A stretch of DNA of 64,000 nt from Actinomycetota bacterium (GTDB lineage: Bacteria; Actinomycetota; Actinomycetes; Propionibacteriales; Propionibacteriaceae). Below, piece by piece: positions 27,732 through 36,626 of the stretch. Made by a program: the position numbers and the translations under genes. The notes under the pieces are model-generated. The model did not search any database and was not told the origin of the DNA. It saw nothing but the letters and a program-made list of their open reading frames with translations. The stretch covers positions 1 through 64,000 of the forward strand of contig JAIUOT010000037.1 in the NCBI GenBank assembly GCA_020161015.1, in the 5' to 3' direction. The stretch's first letter is position 1, and each line of letters starts with the position of its first letter.

Positions 27732-28607
27732 ATGCTCCGCACCGGCCGGATCGGCGTCGTCGCCCTCGTGGCCGTCCTGGCGCTGGCGCTCACGGCCTGC
27801 GACGCCCGCGGGACGGTCGAGGTGCGTTCCCCGGACGAGGTGGTGCTCGACGTGACCCTCGGCGGGATCACCCGGCGCACCTGCCGCGGCATCGGGGACG
27901 CCTCCCCCAAGGTGACTGTCGACCTGCGGGCGGCGAGCGGCGGAAGCTGGGAGTGCCGGGTCACCGGGACGATCAGCCCGGCGGACCTCCTGGTGCTCGA
28001 CGTTGTGGCCATGGACGACTACTACGTCGTCACAGCGAACGTCGGCGGCGACATCCAGCCCGGGGCCATCGACGTGACCCTGGAGCTGCCCGGGCGGGTG
28101 CTGGCCGCCAGCGGGGGCACGGTGGAGGGCAACACGGTCCGGTTCACCGGAGACGCGACCGACGTGTTCGCCGGAAACGTCCGCGTTCTCGCCAAGGCCG
28201 GCCCGGAGGTTCCGTGGGGGCCGGTGGGCGGTGCGATCGGCCTGCTCGTCGGCGTGCTCGGCACCCTGGTGGGACTGCGGTGGCGCAGGGCGGCGCGCAC
28301 CCGCGCGGCGGAGGCGGCGACGGAACTGGCGCCGGCCGACGCCGATCCGGTCCCCGACGCGGCGGTCGACACCGCTGAGGCGTTCGCTCCACCGGCCGCC
28401 GTACCGGACGAGGCCTGGGCCCGGGTGGCGCAGGATCCGGCGACGGAAGCCCCACGGCCCGCCCGGAGACCTGTCGACCCCACCTACTGGTCGCACCCGC
28501 CCGCGGCCCCGGCGTCCGCCCCCGGGCCGGCGCCCGCGCCCCCGGGCCCGCCAGGTGCCGGCCGTCCGGACACCTCGATGTGGGCGCCGCCCGCGACGCG
28601 GGGATGA
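27732..28607 (+). CDS. LppM-like lipoprotein with C-terminal membrane span
   Basis: About 291 residues. Lipoprotein signal with lipobox ALTAC near residue 23, then an extracytoplasmic beta-rich domain (VEVRSPDEVVLDVTLGG) resembling the LppM/DUF3153 family. A membrane span follows (GPVGGAIGLLVGVLGTLVGL), then an Ala/Pro-rich cytosolic tail ending in PDTSMWAPPATRG. Being lipid-anchored and also membrane-spanning is typical of LppM-type proteins. Role in the cell envelope is inferred. Confidence 0.68.
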   Translation: MLRTGRIGVVALVAVLALALTACDARGTVEVRSPDEVVLDVTLGGITRRTCRGIGDASPKVTVDLRAASGGSWECRVTGTISPADLLVLDVVAMDDYYVVTANVGGDIQPGAIDVTLELPGRVLAASGGTVEGNTVRFTGDATDVFAGNVRVLAKAGPEVPWGPVGGAIGLLVGVLGTLVGLRWRRAARTRAAEAATELAPADADPVPDAAVDTAEAFAPPAAVPDEAWARVAQDPATEAPRPARRPVDPTYWSHPPAAPASAPGPAPAPPGPPGAGRPDTSMWAPPATRG

Positions 28608-28647
28608 GGCCGGGCGGCCCGGCTCGGTCGCGCGCGGGGCGGGCCGA

Positions 28648-28653
28648 TAGACT
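28648..28653 (+). promoter_or_regulatory. -10 box upstream of obgE
   Basis: TAGACT, 9 nt before an in-frame GTG at 28663 and 57 nt before the GTG at 28711. If the transcript is leaderless the protein gains 16 residues. Confidence 0.45.
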
Positions 28654-28710
28654 GGTCGCCGCGTGCCGTCCGTCTGGACGGTGACCGCCCGTCGCACCGA
28701 AAGCTCGCTC

Positions 28711-30210
28711 GTGGCCATTCCCTCCTTCATCGACCGGACCGTGCTGACCGTTGCCGCAGGCAACGGCGGGCACGGCTGCGCGTCCATCCGGCGGGAGAAG
28801 TTCAAGCCGCTGGGGGGCCCGGACGGCGGCAACGGCGGCAACGGCGGCTCGATCATCCTGCGGGTCGATCCCGGCCTGACCACGCTGGTGGAGTTCCACC
28901 GGCAGTCGGTGCGCCGGGCGAGCAACGGGCAGCCCGGACGCGGTGACTTCAACAACGGCGCCAACGGCGAGGACGTGGTCCTGGCCGTGCCCGACGGCAC
29001 GGTCGTCTCCGACGCCCACACCGGTACGGTGCTGGCCGACCTCGTCGGCCCGGACGCGGAGGTCGTGATCGCCGCGGGCGGACGCGGGGGCCTGGGCAAC
29101 GCTGCGCTCGCTTCGGCGGCCCGCAAGGCGCCCGGCTTCGCGCTGCTGGGTGAGGAGGGCGAGTCCCGCCAGATCACCCTGGAGCTCAAGGTCGTCGCCG
29201 ATGTCGGCCTCGTCGGATTCCCCAGCGCCGGCAAGTCGTCGCTGATCGCCGCCATCTCCCGCGCGCGCCCCAAGATCGCCGACTACCCGTTCACGACCCT
29301 GGTGCCGAACCTCGGCGTCGTCGTCGCCGGGGCCACCACCTTCACCGTCGCCGACGTGCCGGGCCTGATCGAGGGCGCGAGCGAGGGACGCGGCCTCGGC
29401 CACGACTTCCTGCGCCACATCGAGCGCTGCCAGGCGATCGTCCACGTCGTCGACTGCGCGACCTACGAGCCCGGCCGCGACCCGCTGACCGACCTGGACG
29501 TGATCGAGGCGGAGCTGACCGCCCACGGCGGGCTGGAGGACCGTCCGCGGATGGTCGTGCTGAACAAGGTGGACATCCCCGATGCCGCGGAACTCGCCGC
29601 CCTGGTGACCGACGACGTCGCCGCGCGGGGGCTGCCGGTGTTCGCCGTCTCGACCAAGACCGGCGCAGGGCTCCAGGCGCTCACCTTCGCGCTGGCCGAA
29701 CTGGTGGCCCAGCGGCGCAAGGAGACCGCCCGCACGCCCGCACCGCGGATCGTCATCCGCCCCGAGCCGGTCTCCTCCGGACCGGAGTTCACCATCACCC
29801 GCCAGGGCGACGGCGAGGGCGGCTTCGTCTGGCGGGTCCGCGGCGACAAGCCTGAGCGCTGGGTGCGGCAGACCGACTTCGGCAACGCAGAAGCCGTCGG
29901 GTACCTCGCCGACCGGTTCGCGCGGCTGGGGGTCGAGGAGGAACTGCTCGCCATGGGCGCCCTGGCCGGCGACGCGGTCGCGATCGGGGCGGAGAACCCG
30001 GTCGTCTTCGACTTCGCGCCGCAGGTCGAGATCGGCGCGGAGATCCTGTCGAGGCGCGGCGAGGACCAGCGCCTCACCACAGAGCGGCCCGCGGCCCAGC
30101 GGCGCCGCGTCCGCGACGCGGAGTACCACGCGGCCAAGGCTGCGGAACGCGAGGCGCAGGACTACACCCGCCTGGCAGCGGAGGGGTTCGAGGACGACGA
30201 CGATGAGTAG
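28711..30210 (+). CDS. obgE: GTPase ObgE/CgtA
   Basis: About 499 residues. Obg fold with glycine-rich [20 protein letters not shown] and [12 protein letters not shown], then the G domain with P-loop [16 protein letters not shown], switch [21 protein letters not shown] and NKVD, then a C-terminal OCT domain. Large-subunit ribosome assembly and stress GTPase. GTG at 28711 (weak GAAAG upstream) matches the conserved family start; GTG at 28663, sitting 9 nt after a TAGACT box, is the alternative. Overlaps proB by 8 nt. Confidence 0.95.
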   Translation: MAIPSFIDRTVLTVAAGNGGHGCASIRREKFKPLGGPDGGNGGNGGSIILRVDPGLTTLVEFHRQSVRRASNGQPGRGDFNNGANGEDVVLAVPDGTVVSDAHTGTVLADLVGPDAEVVIAAGGRGGLGNAALASAARKAPGFALLGEEGESRQITLELKVVADVGLVGFPSAGKSSLIAAISRARPKIADYPFTTLVPNLGVVVAGATTFTVADVPGLIEGASEGRGLGHDFLRHIERCQAIVHVVDCATYEPGRDPLTDLDVIEAELTAHGGLEDRPRMVVLNKVDIPDAAELAALVTDDVAARGLPVFAVSTKTGAGLQALTFALAELVAQRRKETARTPAPRIVIRPEPVSSGPEFTITRQGDGEGGFVWRVRGDKPERWVRQTDFGNAEAVGYLADRFARLGVEEELLAMGALAGDAVAIGAENPVVFDFAPQVEIGAEILSRRGEDQRLTTERPAAQRRRVRDAEYHAAKAAEREAQDYTRLAAEGFEDDDDE

Positions 30211-31351
30211 CGCCCTCGCCCGCGACGCGCTGCGCACCGAGATCACCACCGCTCGCCGGCTGGTGGTGAAGGTCGGCTCCTCCTCGCTGACCGACGCCTC
30301 CGGTGCCCTCGACATGTCCCGGCTGGAGACCCTGGTGGACGCCCTCGCGGCCGCGCGGGCGCGCGGCCAGGACGTGGTGCTGGTGTCCTCCGGCGCCATG
30401 GCGACCGGCATGGGCCCGCTGCGGCTCAAGCACCGTCCGCGAGACCTGGCCAGCAAGCAGGCCGCGGCTGCGGTGGGGCAGAGCCTGCTGGTGGGACGGT
30501 ACGGCTCACTGTTCGCCCGCTACGACCTCACCGTCGGCCAGGTGCTGCTGACCGTCGAGGACGTGGCCCGCCAGGACCACTACCGCAACGCGCTGCGCAC
30601 GTTCACCCGGCTGCTCGAGCTCGGCGTGGTGCCGATCGTCAACGAGAACGACACCGTGGCCACCCACGAGATCCGCTTCGGCGACAACGACCGGCTCGCC
30701 GCCCTCGTCGCCCACCTCGTCGGTGCGGACGCCCTGGTGCTGCTCAGCGACGTGGAGTCGCTGTACACCGAGCACCCGTCCAGCCCGAACGCGCGGCCGA
30801 TCGCCGTCGTGCCGGACATCGAGGAGCTCACCGTCGACACCTCCGGGCGCGGTGCCGAGATCGGCACCGGCGGCATGGCGACCAAGCTCCAGGCCGCGCG
30901 GATCGCGACCGCTTCCGGCATCCCGGTGGTGCTGGCCGCCGCGTCCCGGGTGTCGGCGGCCCTGGCCGGCGAGCCGGTCGGCACGCTGTTCGAGGCGACC
31001 GGCAAGCGGCGCGCGCGAAAGTTGATGTGGCTGGCCTACGCCTCCGTCTCCCAGGGGGAGCTGGTGCTGGACGCGGGCGCGGTGAAGGCCGTCACCGAGC
31101 GGAAGGCGTCCCTGCTCCCGGCCGGGATCATCGAGGTGCGCGGCGCCTTCCGGGCCGGCGACCCGGTCCGGCTGGTGAGCGAGGCCGGCACGGTCGTCGC
31201 GCGCGGGCTCGTCGGGTACGACTCCGCCGACCTGCCGGGCATCATCGGCCGCAGCACCCACGACCTGGTGGCCGAACGGGGGGCCGGCTTCGATCGGGAA
31301 GTGGTCCACCGTGACGACCTCATCGTGCGGGCGAGGAAGAAGAAGAGTTGA
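30203..31351 (+). CDS. proB: Glutamate 5-kinase
   Basis: First step of proline synthesis: glutamate to gamma-glutamyl phosphate. 382 residues with an amino-acid-kinase domain ([41 protein letters not shown]) and a C-terminal PUA domain ([22 protein letters not shown]). The ATG lies inside the end of obgE. proA is not directly downstream; a PQ-loop membrane gene is interposed. Confidence 0.96.
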   Translation: MSSALARDALRTEITTARRLVVKVGSSSLTDASGALDMSRLETLVDALAAARARGQDVVLVSSGAMATGMGPLRLKHRPRDLASKQAAAAVGQSLLVGRYGSLFARYDLTVGQVLLTVEDVARQDHYRNALRTFTRLLELGVVPIVNENDTVATHEIRFGDNDRLAALVAHLVGADALVLLSDVESLYTEHPSSPNARPIAVVPDIEELTVDTSGRGAEIGTGGMATKLQAARIATASGIPVVLAAASRVSAALAGEPVGTLFEATGKRRARKLMWLAYASVSQGELVLDAGAVKAVTERKASLLPAGIIEVRGAFRAGDPVRLVSEAGTVVARGLVGYDSADLPGIIGRSTHDLVAERGAGFDREVVHRDDLIVRARKKKS

Positions 31352-32028
31352 CCGGCGTCGAGATCCTCGGGTGGCTGGCCGCGCTCGTCGGTACGTCCCT
31401 GGGCCTGCCGCAGCTGGTCCGCCTGGTGCGCACGCGCAGCACGGCCGGGCTGTCGCTGCTCGCGTGGCAGGCGATCCTCACCCTGAACCTGATCTGGTTC
31501 GTCCACGGGGTGAAGATCGGCGCAGCGAACATGAGCCTGCCGAACCTTCTCGCCCTCGCCACCACCGTGCCGGTGCTGGTGCTCATGAGCCGCGACCGCG
31601 GCCGTCCGCTGGCACGGGTGCTGTGGCCGAGCCTGCTGGGTGCCGCGCTGCTGATCACGATCGACCTGCTCACCACCGGCGGCGTGTTCGGGATGTTCTC
31701 CCTGGTGCCGGCGGCGCTGGCGAACCTCGGCCAGTGTGCGGAGGTGATCCGGGCCAGGGACGTCACCGGCCTGTCCCCGGTCTTCCTCGTGCTCGGCCTG
31801 GCGAACCAGCTGCTGTGGCTGTCGTGGGCGGTCGGGATCAGCGAGCCGTCCTCGATCATCTCCTCCGTGGCGATCACCGTGATCGTCACCTTCACCCTCG
31901 TCTGGTACACGCTGCGGCGTCTCGGGCTGCGCGCACTGTGGCCGTCGTCCGCGGCGTCGGTGGGCGACCTCGTCGCCGAGGCCGAACTGGCCGCGGACGA
32001 TCCGGCGGGTTCCACCGCCGTATCCTGA
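31348..32028 (+). CDS. PQ-loop/SWEET-like membrane transporter
   Basis: 226 residues with about seven hydrophobic segments and two PQ-loop repeats: [20 protein letters not shown] near residue 19, and a second, [20 protein letters not shown], near 130. SemiSWEET and PQ-loop proteins move sugars or amino acids through such three-helix repeats. The start is the rare TTG at 31348, overlapping the proB stop (TTGA), with purine-rich GAAGAAGAAG upstream. The position between proB and proA suggests a link to proline or glutamate movement, but this is inference. Confidence 0.72.
   Translation: MTGVEILGWLAALVGTSLGLPQLVRLVRTRSTAGLSLLAWQAILTLNLIWFVHGVKIGAANMSLPNLLALATTVPVLVLMSRDRGRPLARVLWPSLLGAALLITIDLLTTGGVFGMFSLVPAALANLGQCAEVIRARDVTGLSPVFLVLGLANQLLWLSWAVGISEPSSIISSVAITVIVTFTLVWYTLRRLGLRALWPSSAASVGDLVAEAELAADDPAGSTAVS
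32021..32026 (+). promoter_or_regulatory. -10 box of proA
   Basis: TATCCT, 7 nt before the ATG at 32034. It gives proA its own leaderless transcript even though proB lies upstream. Confidence 0.5.
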
Positions 32029-32033
32029 GCGGC

Positions 32034-33275
32034 ATGACCTTCGTTGACCAGGCCGTGCGCGCGCGCACGGCCGCCCGTGCGCTGGCCGTCCTCACCCGGG
32101 CACGCAAGGACGCCGCCCTGCACGCGATGGCCGACGCCCTGGCGGCCGCGTCCGACCCGGTGCTCGCCGCGAACGCCCTGGACGTCGACGCGGCCCGCGC
32201 CGCGGGCACCTCGGCCGCGCTGGTCGACCGGCTGACGCTGACCCCGTCCCGGCTCGACGCGATGGCGGCCGGCCTGCGGGCGCTGGCCGCCCTGCCCGAC
32301 CCGGTGGGTGACGTGGTGCGCGGCTGGACGAATCCCAACGGCGTCCGCGTGCGCCAGGTGCGGGTGCCGCTCGGCGTGGTCGGCATCATCTACGAGGCGC
32401 GGCCCAACGTGACCGCCGACGCCGCCGGCATCTGCCTCAAGGCCGGCAACGCCGCGCTCCTGCGCGGCTCCTCGTCCACGATCAACTCCAACCGTGCGGT
32501 GATGGCGGCACTGCGGGCCGGGCTGGCGGCGGCGGGGCTGCCGGAGGACGCCGTGCAGCTCGTCGAGGGCGACCGCGGTGTCACCGGCGAGATGATGGCC
32601 GCCCGTGGCCTGGTCGACGTGCTGATCCCGCGCGGCGGCGCCGGCCTGATCAACGCCGTCGTCGACGGCTCCAAGGTTCCGGTCATCGAGACGGGCACCG
32701 GCAACTGCCACCTGTTCGTCGACGCGAGCGCAGACGAGGACATGGCGATCGCGATCATGCTGAACGCGAAGGTGCAGCGTCCCAGCGTCTGCAACGCGCT
32801 GGAGACCCTGCTCGTGCATGCCGACATCGCCGGCTCGTTCCTGCCCAGGGCGCTGGCGGCGCTCGCCGCGGCGGGGGTCACCGTGCACGGCACCCCGGCG
32901 GTCGCGGCGTACTCCGCGGACGTCGTCCCGGCCGGCCCGGACGAGTTCGACGACGAGTACCTCTCGCTCGACCTGGCCTGCGACGTCGTCGACGGCCTGG
33001 ACGCCGCGATCGCGCACATCCGCGCCCACACCACCGGGCACTCCGAGACCATCGTCACCTCCGACCGCCGCTCGGCGGAGGTGTTCACCGCGGAGGTGGA
33101 CGCTGCGGCGGTGCTGGTGAACGCGTCCTCGCGGTTCGTGGACGGGGGCGAGTTCGGGTTCGGCGCGGAGATCGGGATCTCGACCCAGAAGCTGCACGCC
33201 CGCGGTCCGATGGGACTGGTGGAGATGACCTCGACCAAGTACGTCGTCGACGGCGACGGCCAGGTCCGGGCCTGA
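32034..33275 (+). CDS. proA: Glutamate-5-semialdehyde dehydrogenase
   Basis: 413 residues, aldehyde-dehydrogenase fold. Second step of proline synthesis, reducing gamma-glutamyl phosphate with NADPH. Motifs: [45 protein letters not shown], and [15 protein letters not shown] with the catalytic Cys. The ATG at 32034 is fixed by the family start [15 protein letters not shown] and by the TATCCT box. Confidence 0.97.
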   Translation: MTFVDQAVRARTAARALAVLTRARKDAALHAMADALAAASDPVLAANALDVDAARAAGTSAALVDRLTLTPSRLDAMAAGLRALAALPDPVGDVVRGWTNPNGVRVRQVRVPLGVVGIIYEARPNVTADAAGICLKAGNAALLRGSSSTINSNRAVMAALRAGLAAAGLPEDAVQLVEGDRGVTGEMMAARGLVDVLIPRGGAGLINAVVDGSKVPVIETGTGNCHLFVDASADEDMAIAIMLNAKVQRPSVCNALETLLVHADIAGSFLPRALAALAAAGVTVHGTPAVAAYSADVVPAGPDEFDDEYLSLDLACDVVDGLDAAIAHIRAHTTGHSETIVTSDRRSAEVFTAEVDAAAVLVNASSRFVDGGEFGFGAEIGISTQKLHARGPMGLVEMTSTKYVVDGDGQVRA

Positions 33276-33323
33276 CCGTCCGGGTCGCAGGGTCGGGGGG
33301 CGCGCCGGGAAGCGGCCCGCGTG

Positions 33324-33329
33324 TAGGAT
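33324..33329 (+). promoter_or_regulatory. -10 box of the 43-aa gene/nadD operon
   Basis: TAGGAT, 7 nt before the ATG at 33337. Leaderless start of the five-gene nadD operon. Confidence 0.5.
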
Positions 33330-33336
33330 CCGCGCC

Positions 33337-33468
33337 ATGCATACCGTCCTCGAGGTCGTCGTCGACGTGACCAACTCGGTGGTGATCGGCGTGGGCGCCC
33401 TCGTCGTCCTGCTCGCCGGGCTCGGCTACGTCCGCCAGGTGGGAAAGAGCAGGCCACACGCCAAATGA
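33337..33468 (+). CDS. 43-residue single-span membrane peptide
   Basis: Translates to 43 residues with one hydrophobic helix at about 14-33 ([20 protein letters not shown]) and a basic, cytosol-compatible tail ending KSRPHAK. Support for it being real: a TAnnnT box exactly 7 nt upstream, a good start context, and an ATGA overlap with nadD (33465-33468), the same coupling used by the next four genes. No family is recognised. It is shorter than most gene-calling limits and is easily missed. Confidence 0.6.
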   Translation: MHTVLEVVVDVTNSVVIGVGALVVLLAGLGYVRQVGKSRPHAK

Positions 33469-34112
33469 GTGAGACCCCCATCGCCTGGGAGCAGCGGGGC
33501 ACCCGCCACCAGCGGCTGGGCGTGATGGGCGGAACCTTCGACCCCATCCACCACGGGCACCTCGTGGCTGCGAGCGAGGTCCAGGCCCGGTTCGCCCTGG
33601 ACGAGGTGGTCTTCGTGCCCACCGGTCAGCCCTGGCAGAAGGCCGACCGCGCTGTCTCGCAGGCCGAGGACCGGTACCTGATGACCACCATCGCGACCGC
33701 CTCCAACCCGCGGTTCTCGGTGAGCCGCGTCGACATCGAGCGTCCCGGGCCGACCTACACCGTCGACACCCTGCGCGACATCCGGCAGCTGCGCGGCCCC
33801 GGCCTCGAGCTGTTCTTCATCACCGGTGCGGACGCGCTCAGCCAGATCCTCACCTGGAAGGGCGTGGACGAGCTGTTCGACCTCGCGCACTTCGTCGGGG
33901 TGTCGCGACCGGGCGTTCCGCTGGGCGAGAACGACATCGCGCACCTGCCCGACGACAAGGTGACCCTGCTCGAGGTCCCTGCCCTGACCATCTCGTCCAC
34001 CGCCTGCCGCGAGCGCGTCGCCCAGGGCCTGCCGATCTGGTACCTGGTGCCCGACGGTATCGTCCAGTACATCGCCAAGCGCGGCCTGTACCGTCCCAGA
34101 GGAGTCCGGTGA
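33465..34112 (+). CDS. nadD: Nicotinate-nucleotide adenylyltransferase
   Basis: 215 residues. Nucleotidyltransferase motif [15 protein letters not shown] near residue 17 and the C-terminal [13 protein letters not shown]. It makes deamido-NAD+ from nicotinate mononucleotide, which NadE at 21-23 kb then amidates. Starts inside the stop of the 43-residue peptide gene and overlaps rsfS by GTGA. Confidence 0.96.
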   Translation: MSETPIAWEQRGTRHQRLGVMGGTFDPIHHGHLVAASEVQARFALDEVVFVPTGQPWQKADRAVSQAEDRYLMTTIATASNPRFSVSRVDIERPGPTYTVDTLRDIRQLRGPGLELFFITGADALSQILTWKGVDELFDLAHFVGVSRPGVPLGENDIAHLPDDKVTLLEVPALTISSTACRERVAQGLPIWYLVPDGIVQYIAKRGLYRPRGVR

Positions 34113-34489
34113 CCGCTACCGAACACGCAGTCGACATCGCCCGCATCGCGGCCACGGCCGCCGTCGCCAAGCTCGCCAAGGACCCGGTGGCCTTCGACGT
34201 CTCCGAACGCCTGGCGATCACCGACGTCTTCCTGATCGTCACCGCGGGCAACGAGCGGCAGGTCGGGGCCGTCGTGGACGCCGTGGAGGAGGCCCTGCTC
34301 AAGGCGGGGATCAAGGCCGTGCGTCGCGAGGGGGACCGCGAGAACCGCTGGGTGCTGCTGGACTTCCTCGACACGGTCGTGCACGTGCAGCACTCGGAGG
34401 AGCGCGCGCTGTACGGGCTGGAGCGACTGTGGAAGGACTGCCCCCGACTCGACCTCGGCCCGCTGGAGCCGCCGCCGGCCCAGGCATGA
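34109..34489 (+). CDS. rsfS: Ribosomal silencing factor RsfS
   Basis: 126 residues. Core [21 protein letters not shown] and [20 protein letters not shown] are typical. It binds L14 on the 50S subunit and blocks subunit joining in starvation. nadD-rsfS-phosphatase is a conserved actinobacterial order. GTG start, overlapping nadD; overlaps the next gene by ATGA. Confidence 0.95.
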   Translation: MTATEHAVDIARIAATAAVAKLAKDPVAFDVSERLAITDVFLIVTAGNERQVGAVVDAVEEALLKAGIKAVRREGDRENRWVLLDFLDTVVHVQHSEERALYGLERLWKDCPRLDLGPLEPPPAQA

Positions 34490-35100
34490 CGGCACCCACT
34501 GTCGTCCTGCTGCGGCACGGCGTCACCGACTGGAACGACGGCGGGCGCTTCCAGGGCCACGCCGACGTCCCGCTCAACGACGAGGGACGCCGTCAGGCCG
34601 CCGCTGCGGCGGAGCGGCTGGCCGGGCTCGCCCCGACCCGCGTGGTCGCCTCCGACCTGTCCCGGGCCGACGAGACGGCCCGGATCGTCGCCGGGCGGTG
34701 CGGGCTGGCCGTCACCACCGACGCCCGCCTGCGGGAGGTCAACGTCGGGTCCTGGGCGGGTCTGAGCATGGAGGAGGCCGGCCGGCTCGAGCCGGACTTC
34801 TGGCCCGCCCTGCGTGAGGGGCGTGACTTCCGTCGCTCTCCGGAAGGGGAGAGCGCCACCGAGGCCGGCCGGCGGGTCGCGCTGGCGCTGCTCGACCACG
34901 TCGAGGCCGCGAAGGAGGGTGATGTCCTCCTGGTCGTGGGGCACGGGTTGTCGTTGCGCGTCGGGGCCCTGCTGCTGATGGGCCTGGACTACTCCCACGC
35001 GCGGCTGTTCGGCGGCCTGCGCAACTGCCACTGGGCGACGATGCGGCCCGCCGGCGACTACTGGCGACTGCTGGCGTGGAACGAGGGGAGCCCGGCATGA
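34486..35100 (+). CDS. Histidine phosphatase family protein
   Basis: 204 residues. VVLLRHGVTDWN has the phosphorylated His; other conserved parts are SDLSRADETARI, EVNVGSWAGL and VVGHGLSLRV with the second His. Such proteins next to rsfS are often named phosphoglycerate mutase-like; a glucosyl-3-phosphoglycerate phosphatase-type role is possible but unproven. ATGA overlaps on both sides show tight coupling. Confidence 0.87.
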   Translation: MTAPTVVLLRHGVTDWNDGGRFQGHADVPLNDEGRRQAAAAAERLAGLAPTRVVASDLSRADETARIVAGRCGLAVTTDARLREVNVGSWAGLSMEEAGRLEPDFWPALREGRDFRRSPEGESATEAGRRVALALLDHVEAAKEGDVLLVVGHGLSLRVGALLLMGLDYSHARLFGGLRNCHWATMRPAGDYWRLLAWNEGSPA

Positions 35101-35696
35101 TCCGGGTCGCGCTCCTGGCCTACGACGGAGTGGAGGCGCTCGACTTCGCGGGTCCCTTCGAGGTGTTCACCACGGCCGCGCGCGTGCACGCGCGCACCAC
35201 GCCGGGCGAGCCCGTGTTCGAGGTGGTCGCGGTGGCCGCCGGCCCCGGCCCGGTCCGGGCGCGCGCGGGGCTGGAGCTGCTGCCGTCCGCCACCATCGCG
35301 GACGCGGGGGTGGTGGACGTCCTGGTGGTGCCCGGCGGCGTGGTGGACGGGGTGCGCGAGGACCGGGCCGTGCTGGACTGGCTGGCCCGGGTGCACGCCA
35401 CCACCCGCCTGACGGCGTCGGTGTGCACCGGCGCGTTCGTGCTGGCCGCCGCGGGGATCCTCACCGGTGGCCCGGTCACCACCCACTGGGAGGACCTCGA
35501 CGACCTGGCCGCACAGTTCCCGGCACTCGAGGTGGTGGGGGATCGGCGCTGGGTGCGGCAGGGACGCGTGTTCACCTCCGCGGGGATCAGCGCGGGCATC
35601 GACCTCAGCCTCCACCTGGTCGAGGTGCTGGCCGGGAGGGAGCTCGCCGTGCGCACCGCCCGGCAGCTCGACTACCCGATGCCACCGGACGCCTGA
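35097..35696 (+). CDS. DJ-1/PfpI family protein
   Basis: 199 residues, a single class-I glutamine-amidotransferase-like domain. The N-terminal IRVALLAYDGVEALDFAGPFEVF and the nucleophile elbow LTASVCTGAFVLAAAG (Cys) match the GlxA/isonitrile-hydratase-like subgroup, but the C-terminal AraC domain of GlxA is absent. Last gene of the coupled nadD operon. Substrate unknown. Confidence 0.85.
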   Translation: MIRVALLAYDGVEALDFAGPFEVFTTAARVHARTTPGEPVFEVVAVAAGPGPVRARAGLELLPSATIADAGVVDVLVVPGGVVDGVREDRAVLDWLARVHATTRLTASVCTGAFVLAAAGILTGGPVTTHWEDLDDLAAQFPALEVVGDRRWVRQGRVFTSAGISAGIDLSLHLVEVLAGRELAVRTARQLDYPMPPDA

Positions 35697-35751
35697 GCCC
35701 TACGCAGCATCGGCCATGGCGGCGCCCCTCCCGCGGGAGGATCGTGGAGCC

Positions 35752-36624
35752 ATGGTGGCCGAGGTCCCGACAGCGGCGCAGTGCGCCGACCTGCTCCTGG
35801 CCGCCTCGCGCCCGGACGGCGTCCCCGACCCGCTCCTGCTGCCGAGTGCAACTCCCGCTACCGGAATTCCGGTAGCGGGAGTTGCACTCGGGGGCGAGCG
35901 CGGGACGACGGGGCTTCCGGACGGGTACGGCGTCCTCGCGGGGGAGGCCGGGGACGTGTACTGGCCGCTCGGCGGCGACGGGCCGGTGGTGGGGGTCGAG
36001 GCGTCCCCGCCCGCGGCGGACGACCCGGACGCCGTGCTGGCCGGCCTGCTGCCGCAGTGGCGCCCGGCCAGCGCGTGGACGACGACGATGTCCGGAGTGA
36101 CCGCCGGCGGCTGGCGCTTCGTCACCCTCCAGCGCGACCTGGCGCGCGGGGACGGCTACCTCACCGCGCTGGCGGCCGTTCTGGCCGGTGGGGACGCGCG
36201 GCGGGTGCTGTGGGCCCTGGGGAACCCGGCCCGCACGGTGCTCGACGGCGGCGCGGTCGTGCGCGTCCTCCACGCGCAGCCGGTGCTCGACGGCTTCGAC
36301 CCGGCGGCGCTCGTCGGCACCTGGCGCTGCACCACCGGCGTCGGCGTCCTCCAGCACCGGTTCGGCGCCGACGGCACGGTGGAGTCCGGCACCGGGGCCG
36401 TGGTCACCATCGGCCCCGGCGAGTGGACGTCGACAGGCGTCCGCCACGGGACCTACCGGGTGGCGGACGGGGTGCTCGTCCTCGCCTACGCCGACGCAGA
36501 AGTGCGCTCCCTCGCCCGGGTCTACGACGAATGGGGCTACGGCGCGCAGACGCCGGTCCGCACGCTCGGACTCATGCCGGAGACGGGAGGCGACGAGGTC
36601 GACCACGCGCTCGTGCAGGAGTGA
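35752..36624 (+). CDS. Hypothetical protein carrying an internal 50-bp palindrome
   Basis: About 290 residues, no family recognised. The C-terminal ~100 residues (FDPAALVGTWRCTTGVGVLQ onward) look like a beta-rich, lipocalin-like fold. Residues 31-47, PSATPATGIPVAGVALG, are encoded exactly by a perfect 50-bp inverted repeat (35842-35891), which probably inserted into the gene without breaking the frame. An in-frame ATG at 35716 is an alternative start. The stop lies 2 nt from the convergent phosphodiesterase stop. Confidence 0.6.
   Translation: MVAEVPTAAQCADLLLAASRPDGVPDPLLLPSATPATGIPVAGVALGGERGTTGLPDGYGVLAGEAGDVYWPLGGDGPVVGVEASPPAADDPDAVLAGLLPQWRPASAWTTTMSGVTAGGWRFVTLQRDLARGDGYLTALAAVLAGGDARRVLWALGNPARTVLDGGAVVRVLHAQPVLDGFDPAALVGTWRCTTGVGVLQHRFGADGTVESGTGAVVTIGPGEWTSTGVRHGTYRVADGVLVLAYADAEVRSLARVYDEWGYGAQTPVRTLGLMPETGGDEVDHALVQE
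35842..35891. repeat. Perfect 50-bp palindrome inside a coding sequence
   Basis: Every base from 35842 to 35891 pairs with its mirror about the centre 35866/35867 (GGAATTCC). The left arm begins CCGAGTGCAACTCCC and the right arm ends GGGAGTTGCACTCGG. There is no loop. The reading frame passes through uninterrupted. No second copy is seen in this window. Likely a dispersed palindromic element, but it could also act as a protein site or RNA hairpin. Confidence 0.97.
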
Positions 36625-36626
36625 GG

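Noticed and set aside
28663..28710. Extended obgE start at GTG 28663
   Set aside because: The 16 extra residues are not family-like, although the TAGACT box 9 nt upstream keeps it possible; the start at 28711 was kept as primary.
35842..35891. The 50-bp palindrome as a Rho-independent terminator
   Set aside because: It is inside an intact coding sequence, has no loop and no T-tract.
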